Assembly (NCBI RefSeq): GCF_051859565.1
Contig: NZ_JBHYFK010000004.1
Span: 62,001 to 126,000, forward strand
Direction: 5' to 3'
Origin: Glycocaulis sp051859565
GTDB lineage: Bacteria > Pseudomonadota > Alphaproteobacteria > Caulobacterales > Maricaulaceae
Length of the DNA stretch: 64,000 bases
Shown here: one piece after another, positions 17,481 to 26,338 of the stretch
Layout of the letters: each line of letters begins with the position of its first letter
How positions within the stretch are numbered: the stretch's first letter is position 1
Notes under the pieces: model-generated
Seen by the model: only the letters and a program-made list of their open reading frames with translations
Databases searched by the model: none
What the model was told of the DNA's origin: nothing
Position numbers and translations under genes: made by a program

Positions 17481-18337
17481 TCGCGGTTCAGCCGCGCAAT
17501 GAGGCTGGACGTATCCCAGCGCCTGCCGCCCATGGCCTCTACTTCCGCGTAGAACTGATCAACCAGCGCGGTGACGGGTAGCTTGGCGCCATTGGCGCGC
17601 GCCTCTTCAAGCGCAATACGAAGATCTTTCCGCATCCATTGAATAGCAAAGCCGAAATCGAACTTGCCCTGATCCATGGTCTGCCAGCGGTTCTCCATCT
17701 GCCAGCTCTGCGCCGCGCCCTTGGAGACCGCGCTGATGACGGTTTCCACGTCCAGCCCTGCGGCTTGCGCAAAGTGAATACCTTCGGACAGCCCCTGCAC
17801 GAGGCCGGCTATGCATATCTGGTTGACCATCTTGGTCAGCTGACCGGCGCCCGCCGGGCCCGCATGGACGATGGCCTTGGCATAGGCCTGCATGACGGGT
17901 TCAGCCTTGGCGAAAGCATCTGCCTCCCCGCCGCACATGATGGAGAGCTGGCCGTTCTCCGCGCCCGCCTGCCCGCCTGAGACCGGCGCATCGACAAAGC
18001 CGATGCCGCGCGCAGCGGCCGCCGCATGAAGTTCACGCGCCAGCTGCGCCGACGCCGTGGTGTGATCCACCAGTACGCTGCCGGGCTTCATGTGCTCAAG
18101 CAGCGGAAGGGCAATCGCGCGGACATCGGGATCATCGCCCAGGCACATGAAGACGATGTCTGCTCCGTCAGCGGCCTCTTCAGGGCTGCTGGACGCGGTG
18201 CCCGCGTGCTGATCTGCCCAGGCCTTCGCCTTGGCTGCTGTCCGGTTCCAGACACGCACCTCATGGCCCGCAGCCTTGAGGTGGCCTGCCATCGGAAAGC
18301 CCATCACGCCGAGGCCGAGAAATGCTGCGCAGGCCAT
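17477..18337 (-). CDS. NAD(P)-dependent beta-hydroxyacid dehydrogenase (3-hydroxyisobutyrate dehydrogenase family)
   Basis: The 286-residue Rossmann protein has FLGLGVMGFPMAGHLKAAGH at the N terminus, the FVDAPVSGGQAGAENG substrate loop, and catalytic Lys in GQLTKMVNQICIAG. It is a paralogue of the mmsB product 5 kb away but is shorter and lies outside the valine cluster, next to a channel gene and a flavin reductase. Its substrate could be tartronate semialdehyde, succinic semialdehyde or another beta-hydroxyacid; sequence alone does not decide. Confidence 0.87.
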   Translation of the reverse strand: MACAAFLGLGVMGFPMAGHLKAAGHEVRVWNRTAAKAKAWADQHAGTASSSPEEAADGADIVFMCLGDDPDVRAIALPLLEHMKPGSVLVDHTTASAQLARELHAAAAARGIGFVDAPVSGGQAGAENGQLSIMCGGEADAFAKAEPVMQAYAKAIVHAGPAGAGQLTKMVNQICIAGLVQGLSEGIHFAQAAGLDVETVISAVSKGAAQSWQMENRWQTMDQGKFDFGFAIQWMRKDLRIALEEARANGAKLPVTALVDQFYAEVEAMGGRRWDTSSLIARLNRE

Positions 18338-18357
18338 GTGTGTCGTTTCCTTCGTGT

Positions 18358-18828
18358 TTAGTGCGCCGCTGCGAATACCGAACGGTGGAATACCAGCGCG
18401 GGCGCGGTGCGCGGCTGGTCGAAAGCCGCTACCCGCCCGACAATGATGATGTGGTCTCCGCCCTCATGCACCGCATCAAGCGTGCATTCAAAACGCGCTA
18501 TCGCGTCCCTGACCAGCGGCACGCCGGTCTGCCCTTCTGCCCATTGGCCGCCTGCACGCCCCAGATCATCATCGCGCGCGCAGGCCAGCGCCAGCGCTTC
18601 CTGATCGGCTCCCAGCACATTGATGGCAAAGCGCGGTGCGGACGAGAATTGGCCATATCGCAGGCTCGCCCGGTCAAGCGACCACAGCACCAGAGGCGGC
18701 TCCAGCGAGACTGACGCAAACGAGTTGATGGTCAGCGCGCGGACGCGGCCATCCTCCAGCACCGTGACCAGAGCCACGCCGGTGGGATAGCAGCCCAGAG
18801 CATCGCGGAATGCGCGCGCAGTTTCCAA
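18358..18828 (-). CDS. Flavin reductase family protein
   Basis: The 156-residue protein matches the FMN-binding split-barrel flavin reductases, with RDALGCYPTGVALVTV at the N terminus, ALTINSFASVSLEPPLVLW, and RFAINVLGADQ. Such proteins supply reduced FMN/FAD to partner monooxygenases or act as NAD(P)H:flavin reductases. No monooxygenase partner is nearby. It lies 20 bp upstream of the dehydrogenase gene on the same strand, suggesting a three-gene operon with the TRIC-like channel. Confidence 0.88.
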   Translation of the reverse strand: METARAFRDALGCYPTGVALVTVLEDGRVRALTINSFASVSLEPPLVLWSLDRASLRYGQFSSAPRFAINVLGADQEALALACARDDDLGRAGGQWAEGQTGVPLVRDAIARFECTLDAVHEGGDHIIIVGRVAAFDQPRTAPALVFHRSVFAAAH

Positions 18829-18912
18829 AGTGTGCCTCCATCCGGTGCTTCAACCCGCCCTTAACCCTGTTCGTGTAGCTTGGCGATACAACAACAAGAA
18901 TGCGGGTGGGAT

Positions 18913-19809
18913 ATGGCTTCCGGTCAACCAATCATCATCAAGAAAATCAAGAAGGCCGGACATGGTCATCATGGCGGCGCTTGGAAAGTGGCGTATGCAG
19001 ATTTCGTCACAGCGATGATGGCGTTTTTCCTGCTGATGTGGCTGATCAACTCGGTCGATCAGGAGCAGTTGCGCGGCGTGGCCGACTATTTCTCTCCTTC
19101 CACCGTCAGCACCGACAATACCGGCTCGGCGCCACTGCGCCTGATGCCGCCGCGCGGCGATGAAGGCGTCTCCAGCCCGGACATGGCATTCCTGGAACGC
19201 AATCCGACCTCGCACGCCCCGGGTTCGGGAACTGACGAAACACCCGATAATGGCGAAGGCAGCCCGCGTGACATCGCGCAGGACGCGCTGACCAGCGCCC
19301 TGGCGCGCCGCGAACAGGCCGAGTTTGAAAGCGCGGAGATGTCTTTGCGTCAGTCGCTGGAAGAAATGCCCGAGCTTGCCGAGCTCTCCCGCCACCTGAT
19401 CATCGACCAGACGCCTGAAGGCCTGCGCATCCAGCTGATTGATGAGGAAGGCCGTCCGATGTTCAACGCCGGAGCCACCCGCCCCAATGAGCGCGCCATC
19501 GTGCTTCTGCGCGCAGTAGCCAATGCGGTGGAGCGCCTGCCAAACCGGATCACCATCTCTGGTCACACCGATGCCTCGCCCGTTCCGGCCAATGCGCCGT
19601 CGAACTGGGAGTTGTCATCTGCCCGCGCCAATGCGGCGCTGCGCATATTGCAGGAGCGCGGCATCTCTGACGACCGGGTGTCTGATGTCCGCGGCAAGGG
19701 CTCTGCCGAACCGCTTTTCCCGGACGATCCCTACATGGCAGGCAATCGCCGCCTGTCGATCGTGCTGCTGCGTGAAGCGCCCGTGCTGCCACCGGGGGGC
19801 GCGCTGTAA
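18913..19809 (+). CDS. motB: Flagellar motor stator protein MotB
   Basis: The 298-residue stator subunit has a basic N terminus (IIIKKIKKAGHG), one membrane helix at about 28-50 with the proton-carrying Asp30 in the context YADFVTAMMAFFLLMW, a long periplasmic linker with the plug region, and a C-terminal OmpA/MotB peptidoglycan-binding domain (ISGHTDASPVPA, LSSARANAALRIL). It couples proton flow to flagellar rotation with MotA, which is not in the window; motA and motB are often unlinked in Caulobacter relatives. The ATG at 18913 is preferred for its GGTGGG site. Confidence 0.95.
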   Translation: MASGQPIIIKKIKKAGHGHHGGAWKVAYADFVTAMMAFFLLMWLINSVDQEQLRGVADYFSPSTVSTDNTGSAPLRLMPPRGDEGVSSPDMAFLERNPTSHAPGSGTDETPDNGEGSPRDIAQDALTSALARREQAEFESAEMSLRQSLEEMPELAELSRHLIIDQTPEGLRIQLIDEEGRPMFNAGATRPNERAIVLLRAVANAVERLPNRITISGHTDASPVPANAPSNWELSSARANAALRILQERGISDDRVSDVRGKGSAEPLFPDDPYMAGNRRLSIVLLREAPVLPPGGAL

Positions 19810-19919
19810 GCGGCCGCCCCTTGCATGAAAACGGGCTGTTCCGGTGGAACTGCGCTGAGGCTACACTGATTTCAATCCTGACGCGGATTCGCCGCCAGTA
19901 TTGAGGGATCAGAATTGCC

Positions 19920-20648
19920 GTGACGCACCCGTTCACCACGCGCCAGCTGCCGTTCTTCCTGACGGCACCGACGCCCTGCCCCTACCTGCCGGGGCAGCTT
20001 GAGCGCAAGGTGTTTACCAGGGTCGATCCGGCAGACGGTCCAGGGCTGAATGACGCGCTGACGCATGCAGGCTTCCGCCGTTCCCAGTCCATCCTCTACC
20101 GGCCCGCCTGCGAACGCTGCTCGGCGTGCAAATCGGTGCGGATCCCCGTCTCAGAGTTCACGTTCTCCCGGTCGCAGCGGCGTATCCTGAAACGCAATGA
20201 CGACCTGATGGTCGACATCCGTCCGGCCGACGCCACGACCGAGCAATTTGCCCTGATGAGCCGCTATCTGGAATCGCGTCACGGCGACGGTGACATGGCT
20301 GGCATGCACTTCCTCGATTATGTCGGCATGGTCGAAGACGGAATGCAGCGCACCCATATCGCCGAATACCGCGATGCAGCGGGGCATCTGGCCGCCGCCG
20401 CCCTCGTTGACGAACTCCCCGACGGGCTATCACTGATCTACAGCTTTTTTGACCCCGACCGCGCGCCCTTCAGTCCCGGCAGCTTCATGATCCTTGACCA
20501 TGTGCGGCGCGCGAAAGCCGCCAGCCTCGCCCACATCTATCTGGGCTATTGGGTCAAGGGCAGCGCAAAAATGGACTACAAGGCGCGCTTTTCGCCACTG
20601 GATGTCCTCGAGCCCGCAGGCTGGCGGCGGTTAGAGGCTGGCGAGTAG
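19920..20648 (+). CDS. bpt: Aspartate/glutamate leucyltransferase (N-end rule)
   Basis: The 242-residue enzyme resembles bacterial Bpt, related to eukaryotic ATE1, which attaches leucine to proteins with N-terminal Asp or Glu and so marks them for ClpS/ClpAP degradation. Characteristic parts are the Cys-rich YRPACERCSACKSVRIPV segment at about 59-76, SRYLESRHGDGDM, and the C-terminal YLGYWVKGSAKMDYKARFSP. The start is GTG at 19920, with GAGGGAT somewhat upstream. It stands between motB and the TRAP operon. Confidence 0.95.
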   Translation: MTHPFTTRQLPFFLTAPTPCPYLPGQLERKVFTRVDPADGPGLNDALTHAGFRRSQSILYRPACERCSACKSVRIPVSEFTFSRSQRRILKRNDDLMVDIRPADATTEQFALMSRYLESRHGDGDMAGMHFLDYVGMVEDGMQRTHIAEYRDAAGHLAAAALVDELPDGLSLIYSFFDPDRAPFSPGSFMILDHVRRAKAASLAHIYLGYWVKGSAKMDYKARFSPLDVLEPAGWRRLEAGE

Positions 20649-20675
20649 CCCAAAGCCTGCTATTGAAGGCGTAAA

Positions 20676-20696
20676 GGCCCGCTCTGGAATCGGGCC
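20676..20696. terminator. Hairpin after bpt
   Basis: GGCCCG (20676-20681) pairs with CGGGCC (20691-20696) in the 84-bp gap between bpt and the TRAP operon. No T-run follows, so it may be a weak terminator or a leader hairpin of the TRAP message. Confidence 0.4.
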
Positions 20697-20732
20697 GTCA
20701 GCGCGCAAAGCGCGTCTACGGGGGAGACAGTC

Positions 20733-21848
20733 ATGGATCGCAGGACATTCCTGAGCGGGGCGGCAATCACGGCCGCCGCAACGGCAACCGCCTGTTCGCA
20801 GGAAACACAAGGTGAGGTGGCCGCACCGGCCGTGAACCGGCGGCGCACCCGCAGGCTGCGCATGGTCACGACCTGGCCGGCAAACTTTCCAGGTCTAGGC
20901 ACCGCCGCCGACACGACCGCCCGCCTGATCGGCGAAATGTCCGGCGGCGAGCTGGAAGTGCAGGTTTATGGCGCGGGCGAGATTGTCGGCGCGTTTGAGG
21001 TCTTTGACGCGGTCTCCAACGGCGTCGCCGACATGTATCACGCGGCAGAGTATTACTGGCAGGGCCGTTCACCGGCCTACAATTTCTTCTGCGCTGTTCC
21101 GATGGGCATGACAGCCATGGAAATCATGGCCTGGGTGGAATATGGCGGCGGACAGGAATTGTGGGACGAGCTCTCGGCCCAGTTCAATATCAAGCCTTTC
21201 CAGGCCGGCAATTCCGGCCACCAGATGGGCGGTTGGTTCAAGCGCGAGATCAACGCTCTCTCGGACTTCCGGGGTCTGCGCGTACGCATGCCTGGCCTAG
21301 GCGGCGATGTGATCCGCGCACTGGGCGGCGCGGCGGTCGCCTTGTCTGGCGGCGAGATCTACCAGGCCCTCCAGTCCGGCGCGATTGATGCCACCGAATG
21401 GGTTGGGCCGTGGAATGATCTGGCTTTCGGCTTCTACCGCGAAGCGCCGTTCTACTATGGCCCGGGCTTCCATGAACCCGGCTCCTCGCTCGCACTGGGC
21501 ATGAATCTGGGCGTCTGGGAAAGCCTGCCTGCAAATCAGAAAGCCATCGTGAAAGCGGCAGCCCATGCCGCCAACAACCTCTCCATCGCCGAGTTTACCC
21601 ACCATAACGGCATCGCGCTGCAAACCCTTATCGAGGATCACGGCGTGCAGCTTCGTAATTTCTCCGACGAGATTTGGCGCGAGCTGGGCCGGGTGAGTGA
21701 GGAAGTGGTGGCCAATGCCGCCAATGCGGACGCGATCTCCCGCCGGGTATACAACAGCTACGTCCAGTCGCGGCGGCGTTCGCGCGAATGGGCCAACGTG
21801 TCCGAGACGCCATACCTGCAAAAACGCGAACTGGTGCTGGGCGGCTAG
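20733..21848 (+). CDS. TRAP transporter substrate-binding protein (TakP-like DctP family)
   Basis: The 371-residue periplasmic protein begins with a twin-arginine motif (MDRRTFLSG) and a lipobox-like ATATAC, so it may be a Tat-exported lipoprotein. It then follows the DctP fold: MVTTWPANFPGLG, GAGEIVGAFEVFDAVSNG, and the carboxylate-clamp Arg in LRVRMPGLGGDVIRALG. The EIYQALQSGAIDATEWVGPW stretch is typical of the TakP branch that binds 2-oxo acids or similar organic acids, usually as dimers. It opens a four-gene operon with the membrane subunits. Confidence 0.92.
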   Translation: MDRRTFLSGAAITAAATATACSQETQGEVAAPAVNRRRTRRLRMVTTWPANFPGLGTAADTTARLIGEMSGGELEVQVYGAGEIVGAFEVFDAVSNGVADMYHAAEYYWQGRSPAYNFFCAVPMGMTAMEIMAWVEYGGGQELWDELSAQFNIKPFQAGNSGHQMGGWFKREINALSDFRGLRVRMPGLGGDVIRALGGAAVALSGGEIYQALQSGAIDATEWVGPWNDLAFGFYREAPFYYGPGFHEPGSSLALGMNLGVWESLPANQKAIVKAAAHAANNLSIAEFTHHNGIALQTLIEDHGVQLRNFSDEIWRELGRVSEEVVANAANADAISRRVYNSYVQSRRRSREWANVSETPYLQKRELVLGG

Positions 21849-21851
21849 ACA

Positions 21852-22640
21852 ATGCGGGCGGGCGACTGGCTGCTTCTCGCGCTCATTGCACTGACACTGA
21901 CGCTGATCGCCGCTGATCAGATCAGCGGCGGCAGTGTTCAGACATGGATCGCATCCGACCTGCCGGCCACAGGCCGTGAGTTCGGCGCGCTTCTCGGCTG
22001 GGTAGGCTGGGCGCTGACGCCCGTCATCGCGCTGCCGCTGGTCGCCGCCCTGTGGATTGTGATCGCCGCGCCGCCCGCCCTGATGACCGCAGCACTGGTC
22101 CGCACCAGCGTCATCATCGATGCTGTCAACCGCGCCATTGGTGACGCGGCCCGCTGGTTTGCTCTCGCGCTGGTGCTGGTCACCAGCCTTGTTGTCATTC
22201 AGCGTTATGTTTTCGGGGTTTCGGTCACAAAGCTGCAGGAAAGCATTATCTACCTGCACGCTCTACTTTTCCTGCTGTCGAGCGCGGTGACGCTGCTGGC
22301 GGGCGGGCATGTCCGCGTCGATATTTTCTACTCGCGCCTGTCGTCCAGGGCGAAGGCGTGGACTGATCTTGCTGGCGTCTATCTGGCGCTGATCCCGATG
22401 TGCTGGCTGATCCTCGACACGTCGCGCACCTATGTGGGCGGCGCCTGGCGGATACTGGAACGCTCGCGCGAGAGCGACGGCCTGCCTCTGGTCTTTGCCC
22501 TTAAGACCGCCATTCCCGTCTTTGCCGTAATGATGATCGCGCAAGGGGTCTCGATGGCCGCGAGGGCGGCGCTGACACTGGCTGACAGGGACACCCCTGA
22601 CGAAGGCCTGCGCGAGGACGCGCCGACGGGAGCCCTGTGA
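21852..22640 (+). CDS. TRAP transporter small membrane subunit (DctQ)
   Basis: The 262-residue protein is longer than a minimal DctQ (about 160-200 residues). It has an extra N-terminal hydrophobic region of two segments, followed by the DctQ core with IQRYVFGVSVTKLQESIIYLHALLF and GGHVRVDIFYSRLSSRAKAW, both hallmarks of the subunit. It begins 3 bp after the binding-protein gene and overlaps the large-subunit gene by 4 bases. Such extended DctQ proteins are usual in TakP-type systems. Confidence 0.92.
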   Translation: MRAGDWLLLALIALTLTLIAADQISGGSVQTWIASDLPATGREFGALLGWVGWALTPVIALPLVAALWIVIAAPPALMTAALVRTSVIIDAVNRAIGDAARWFALALVLVTSLVVIQRYVFGVSVTKLQESIIYLHALLFLLSSAVTLLAGGHVRVDIFYSRLSSRAKAWTDLAGVYLALIPMCWLILDTSRTYVGGAWRILERSRESDGLPLVFALKTAIPVFAVMMIAQGVSMAARAALTLADRDTPDEGLREDAPTGAL

Positions 22641-24214
22641 TGGACCTCCTTCTGGTTGCCCTGCCCTTCCTGATGTTTGTCACGGCAGTGATCGCGCTGC
22701 TGCGTGGCTTCCCGGTGGCATTCACCCTGGCCGGTGTCGCCATCCTTTTTGCGCTGATCGGACTGGCGTTCGACGCGTTCGACCCGCTGCACATGCGCGC
22801 CTTTCCGCAGCGCATCTACGGCAACATCATGGAGATGGATAAATCCATCCTCGTGGCCGTGCCGCTTTTCGTCTTCATGGGCGTCATGCTGGAAAAATCG
22901 CGCGTTGCCGAGGAATTGCTCGAAGCCATGGGCGCGCTGTTCGGCTCGATGCGCGGCGGGCTTGGCATTTCGGTCGTGATCGTTGGCGCGTTGTTGGCAG
23001 CATCAACCGGCATCGTAGGCGCCACCGTGGTAACGATGGGCCTATTGTCGCTTCCGACCATGCTCCGGCGCGGATATGACCCGGCGCTCGCCAGCGGTTC
23101 AATCGCCGCGTCCGGCACGCTGGGGCAGATCATTCCACCGTCTATCGTATTGATCCTGCTCGGCGACCAGCTGGGTTCAGCCTATGCGCGCGCGCAGCGT
23201 GAACAGGGCATTTTCGCCCCCGACATCCTGACCGTGGGCGATCTGTTTGCAGGGGCACTCATTCCCGGCCTCCTGCTGGTGGGCGGGTATATCGTCTACC
23301 AGATCGTCATCGCGGTCACTCGGCCATCTGCCTCACCGGCTATTCCCAGGGAAGAACTGAACGCGGACATCTTCAAGGTGCTGCGCGCGCTGATACCGCC
23401 GCTGGCGCTGATCGTTGCGGTGCTGGGTTCGATCCTTGCCGGCCTTGCCACACCCACCGAAGCCGCCGGTGTCGGCGCTCTTGGCGCAACCCTGCTGGCG
23501 GGTTTCCGCAATGCGGGCGCATCGTCCAATCCGCGCGGTGGACGCTGGCTGGTAGCCATCGGAGCTATCAGCCTGCTGGCGTTGATCGCTGCTGCCATGG
23601 CGCTCAATCTGCGCGCCGGAGTGGACGGCAATGAGCGCCTTCTCACCCTGGGTCTCGGCGCAGTGGCCGCTGTGGGTACGCTATGGGCGCTCATCCGCCT
23701 GTTCCGCACACGCGTACTCGACGAGGTGATGACACAGACCGCGCGCATCTCCTCCATGGTGTTCGTGATCCTTATTGGCGCCTCGCTGTTTGCGCTGGTC
23801 TTCCGGGAGCTCGGCGGTGATGGCAGCGTGCGCGCCATGCTGGAGGCCGTGCCAGGCGGTGTATTCGGCGCGGTGCTGGTGGTGATGCTCATCATGTTCG
23901 TGCTGGGCTTCTTCCTCGATTTCATCGAGATCACCTTCGTGGTCGTGCCTATCGTCGCGCCGATCCTGTTCCTGATGGGCGTGGACCCGATCTGGCTGGG
24001 CGTGCTGATGGCGCTGAACCTGCAGACCAGCTTCCTGACCCCGCCCTTCGGCTTTGCGCTCTTCTACCTGCGCGGTGTGGCGCCGCCTTCGCTGCCGACA
24101 AGCGCCATCTATCGCGGCGCCATCCCCTTCGTTATCATTCAGCTTTTCGCAATAGCGCTGGTTGCCGCCCTGCCCTGGCTAGCCACCGCCCTGCCAAGAG
24201 CACTTTATGGCTGA
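22637..24214 (+). CDS. TRAP transporter large membrane subunit (DctM)
   Basis: The 525-residue permease carries the Na+-coupled substrate path. Family motifs are seen in FPVAFTLAGVAILFALIG, MDKSILVAVPLFVFMGVMLEKS, ASTGIVGATVVTMG, SGTLGQIIPPSIVLILLGDQ and the C-terminal LQTSFLTPPFGFALFYLRGVAP. It is roughly 100 residues longer than a 425-residue DctM because of an insertion with two more hydrophobic segments at about 295-370, between the two halves. It is co-translated with DctQ and with the downstream exporter gene. Confidence 0.94.
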   Translation: MMDLLLVALPFLMFVTAVIALLRGFPVAFTLAGVAILFALIGLAFDAFDPLHMRAFPQRIYGNIMEMDKSILVAVPLFVFMGVMLEKSRVAEELLEAMGALFGSMRGGLGISVVIVGALLAASTGIVGATVVTMGLLSLPTMLRRGYDPALASGSIAASGTLGQIIPPSIVLILLGDQLGSAYARAQREQGIFAPDILTVGDLFAGALIPGLLLVGGYIVYQIVIAVTRPSASPAIPREELNADIFKVLRALIPPLALIVAVLGSILAGLATPTEAAGVGALGATLLAGFRNAGASSNPRGGRWLVAIGAISLLALIAAAMALNLRAGVDGNERLLTLGLGAVAAVGTLWALIRLFRTRVLDEVMTQTARISSMVFVILIGASLFALVFRELGGDGSVRAMLEAVPGGVFGAVLVVMLIMFVLGFFLDFIEITFVVVPIVAPILFLMGVDPIWLGVLMALNLQTSFLTPPFGFALFYLRGVAPPSLPTSAIYRGAIPFVIIQLFAIALVAALPWLATALPRALYG

Positions 24215-25313
24215 ACCACGCCCTGGCGACGCTCCCGGCGGTCCGACCCCAGCAGAACGCGCGGCGCTGCAGCGCTACGTAATTGTTGTTGCGGCACTGG
24301 CGCTGACCGGACTCTTCGTCTGGATGGTGAAGGACTTTCTGGGGGCGGTCTTCCTTGCCGCCGTGCTGGCCCTGATGCTGACACCCATTCAGGACGATAT
24401 AGCCGACACGCTGGGCGGCCGGGCACGCGTATCGGCAAGCCTGCTGATCGTGTCGGTCATTCTGATAGGCATGGTGCCGCTTGGCATTCTGGTCGTGATT
24501 GTCGTGCGGGAAGCGTTGCAGGTAAGTGAGGCGCTCACCCCCTTCGTGCAGGAACAGGTGACGAACTGGCGGGCAGCCGGCGGCGGAGTGCCCGAATGGG
24601 TGCCGTGGCGCGAGGAAGTGATCCGCTATCAGGGCGAAATCGCCAGCCAGATCGGCAGCTTCGCCGCCACAGCCGGACGGGTTGCCATCAACACCATGAC
24701 GTCGGCGGCAGGCTCGACCCTGATGGTCTTTCTGAACCTGATCGTTTTCCTCTACGCGCTTTACTTCTTTCTGGTGCACGGCCGCGCCATGACCGCCACG
24801 GCGCTGCAACTCCTGCCGCTGCGTCCGCGCGACCGCATTCTGCTGGCCGGGCGGGCCGTCTCCACCATCCGTGCGACGATAAAGGGCACGCTGATCATCG
24901 GCCTTGTGCAGGGCACCGTTACGGGACTGGCGCTCGCCATCGCCGGCGTGCCGGGCGCCCCGTTCTGGGGTGCTGTGGCGGGGCTTCTCTCCGTGATTCC
25001 GGGGATCGGCACCCCCCTGGTCTGGGGGCCGGCTGCCGCCTGGCTGATCTATCAGGACGAGATGACAGCCGGTATAGCGCTCGGCCTGTTCGGTTTTATC
25101 ATCATCATGAATATCGACAATTTCCTGCGCCCGCGTCTGGTCGGCAGGGACGCCAGGATGAGCGATCTCATGGTGCTGATCTCAACGCTCGGAGGCCTGA
25201 CCCTGTTCGGCGCCATCGGCATCATCATAGGCCCGATGATAGCGGCCCTGTTCAGCGCGGTCTGGCACGTCTATGCGCGCGCCTACGCGCCGCTACTGGG
25301 GGTAAAACCCTAA
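24207..25313 (+). CDS. AI-2E family transporter (PerM/TqsA-like)
   Basis: The 368-residue membrane protein has seven to eight hydrophobic helices, with the central re-entrant region GTLIIGLVQGTVTGLALAIAG and PGIGTPLVWGPAAAWLI, and the C-terminal MNIDNFLRPRLVGRDARMSDL typical of the family. Members export small molecules or ions (quorum signal AI-2, Na+/H+ exchange in some); the substrate here is unknown. It overlaps dctM by 8 bases, so it is produced with the TRAP transporter. Its end overlaps the convergent M48 protease gene by 4 bases. Confidence 0.9.
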   Translation: MAEPRPGDAPGGPTPAERAALQRYVIVVAALALTGLFVWMVKDFLGAVFLAAVLALMLTPIQDDIADTLGGRARVSASLLIVSVILIGMVPLGILVVIVVREALQVSEALTPFVQEQVTNWRAAGGGVPEWVPWREEVIRYQGEIASQIGSFAATAGRVAINTMTSAAGSTLMVFLNLIVFLYALYFFLVHGRAMTATALQLLPLRPRDRILLAGRAVSTIRATIKGTLIIGLVQGTVTGLALAIAGVPGAPFWGAVAGLLSVIPGIGTPLVWGPAAAWLIYQDEMTAGIALGLFGFIIIMNIDNFLRPRLVGRDARMSDLMVLISTLGGLTLFGAIGIIIGPMIAALFSAVWHVYARAYAPLLGVKP

Positions 25314-26314
25314 ACCGCAGGCACAGCCCCGGCGCGCGGCGGAGGCCGGTTGCCGCCCGCATAGCGCTCCAGCGCGGCGATGCGCTTGTCCATGGGCGGA
25401 TGGGTGGCGAACATGCCTGCAAACCCGCTGGAGCGGTCATGCAGGAACATCTGGCGCACTTCTGCCGGCGCGCCTTCTACATCCGGATTGCCCGACACCT
25501 TCATCAGGGCGGAGATCATCGCGTCGGGGTTCTTGGTCAGCTCCACCGCGCCCGCATCGGCCATGTATTCGCGCTTGCGCGACAGGGTGAAGCGGATGGC
25601 GATCGCCAGCATCCATGCCAGCGCGGCAAGAGCCATGGCCACCAGGATGAACACGCCCGCATTGCCGCCCGATCCGCGCCGTCCGCCCCCTGCCCGCCCT
25701 AGCGAGCCATGCAGCATGCCGCGCACCATGATCTCCACGGTGAAAGAGATGATGCCGACAAAGATGATGGAGATGACCAGGAGGCGCACATCGCGGTTGA
25801 TGATATGGGTCAGCTCGTGTGCCAGCACCGCTTCCAGTTCATCGCGATTGAGCTTTTCCATCAGGCCGCGCGTCACCGTGACCGCTGCCTGTTTCTCGGT
25901 CAGGCCGGAGGCATAGGCGTTCAGCGCGGGCGTTTCGATGATCCGCAAGGCGGGCATGGTCAGCCCGCGCGAAATGCACAGATTTTCCAGCAGGTTGTAA
26001 AGTTCCGGCTCGTCATTGCGCGACACCTTCTTCGCGCCGGTGCTGGCATCGATGATCGCCTGATGTGACAGCCAGGCAATGGTGAACCAGATCACCACCC
26101 CGATCAGCACCCATGGGGTAATCATCGGCATGGCATAGGCCGCCTCTCCGGCAGCCCGGCCTACATCAGCCTGCTCGCCCGCCGTCCACGCCAGAAACAG
26201 CACCGTCATGGCGTAGACGAGGCCGAGGATCAGGAACGGGAATCCTGCCAGCAGCAGGATGGATTTGAGATTATTGTTCCAGATATGGCTGCGAAGGCCG
26301 GTCGCTGCGAGCAT
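25310..26314 (-). CDS. M48-family membrane zinc metalloprotease (HtpX-like)
   Basis: The 334-residue inner-membrane protease has two N-terminal membrane helices, the zinc motif HELTHIINRD at about 167-176, two more hydrophobic stretches, and the downstream REYMADAGAVELTKNPDA segment with the third ligand Glu. HtpX-type enzymes degrade damaged membrane proteins. A Gly/Arg-rich loop (GRAGGGRRGSGG) lies between helices. It follows lemA by 24 bp; LemA and M48 proteases are commonly paired and may act together in envelope stress. Confidence 0.93.
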   Translation of the reverse strand: MLAATGLRSHIWNNNLKSILLLAGFPFLILGLVYAMTVLFLAWTAGEQADVGRAAGEAAYAMPMITPWVLIGVVIWFTIAWLSHQAIIDASTGAKKVSRNDEPELYNLLENLCISRGLTMPALRIIETPALNAYASGLTEKQAAVTVTRGLMEKLNRDELEAVLAHELTHIINRDVRLLVISIIFVGIISFTVEIMVRGMLHGSLGRAGGGRRGSGGNAGVFILVAMALAALAWMLAIAIRFTLSRKREYMADAGAVELTKNPDAMISALMKVSGNPDVEGAPAEVRQMFLHDRSSGFAGMFATHPPMDKRIAALERYAGGNRPPPRAGAVPAV

Positions 26315-26338
26315 GACAGGCCTCCGCGTGCCGGTACC

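Noticed and set aside
21297..22259. Minus-strand frame of 320 codons.
   Set aside because: It is antisense to the TRAP binding protein and DctQ genes, which have clear family motifs.
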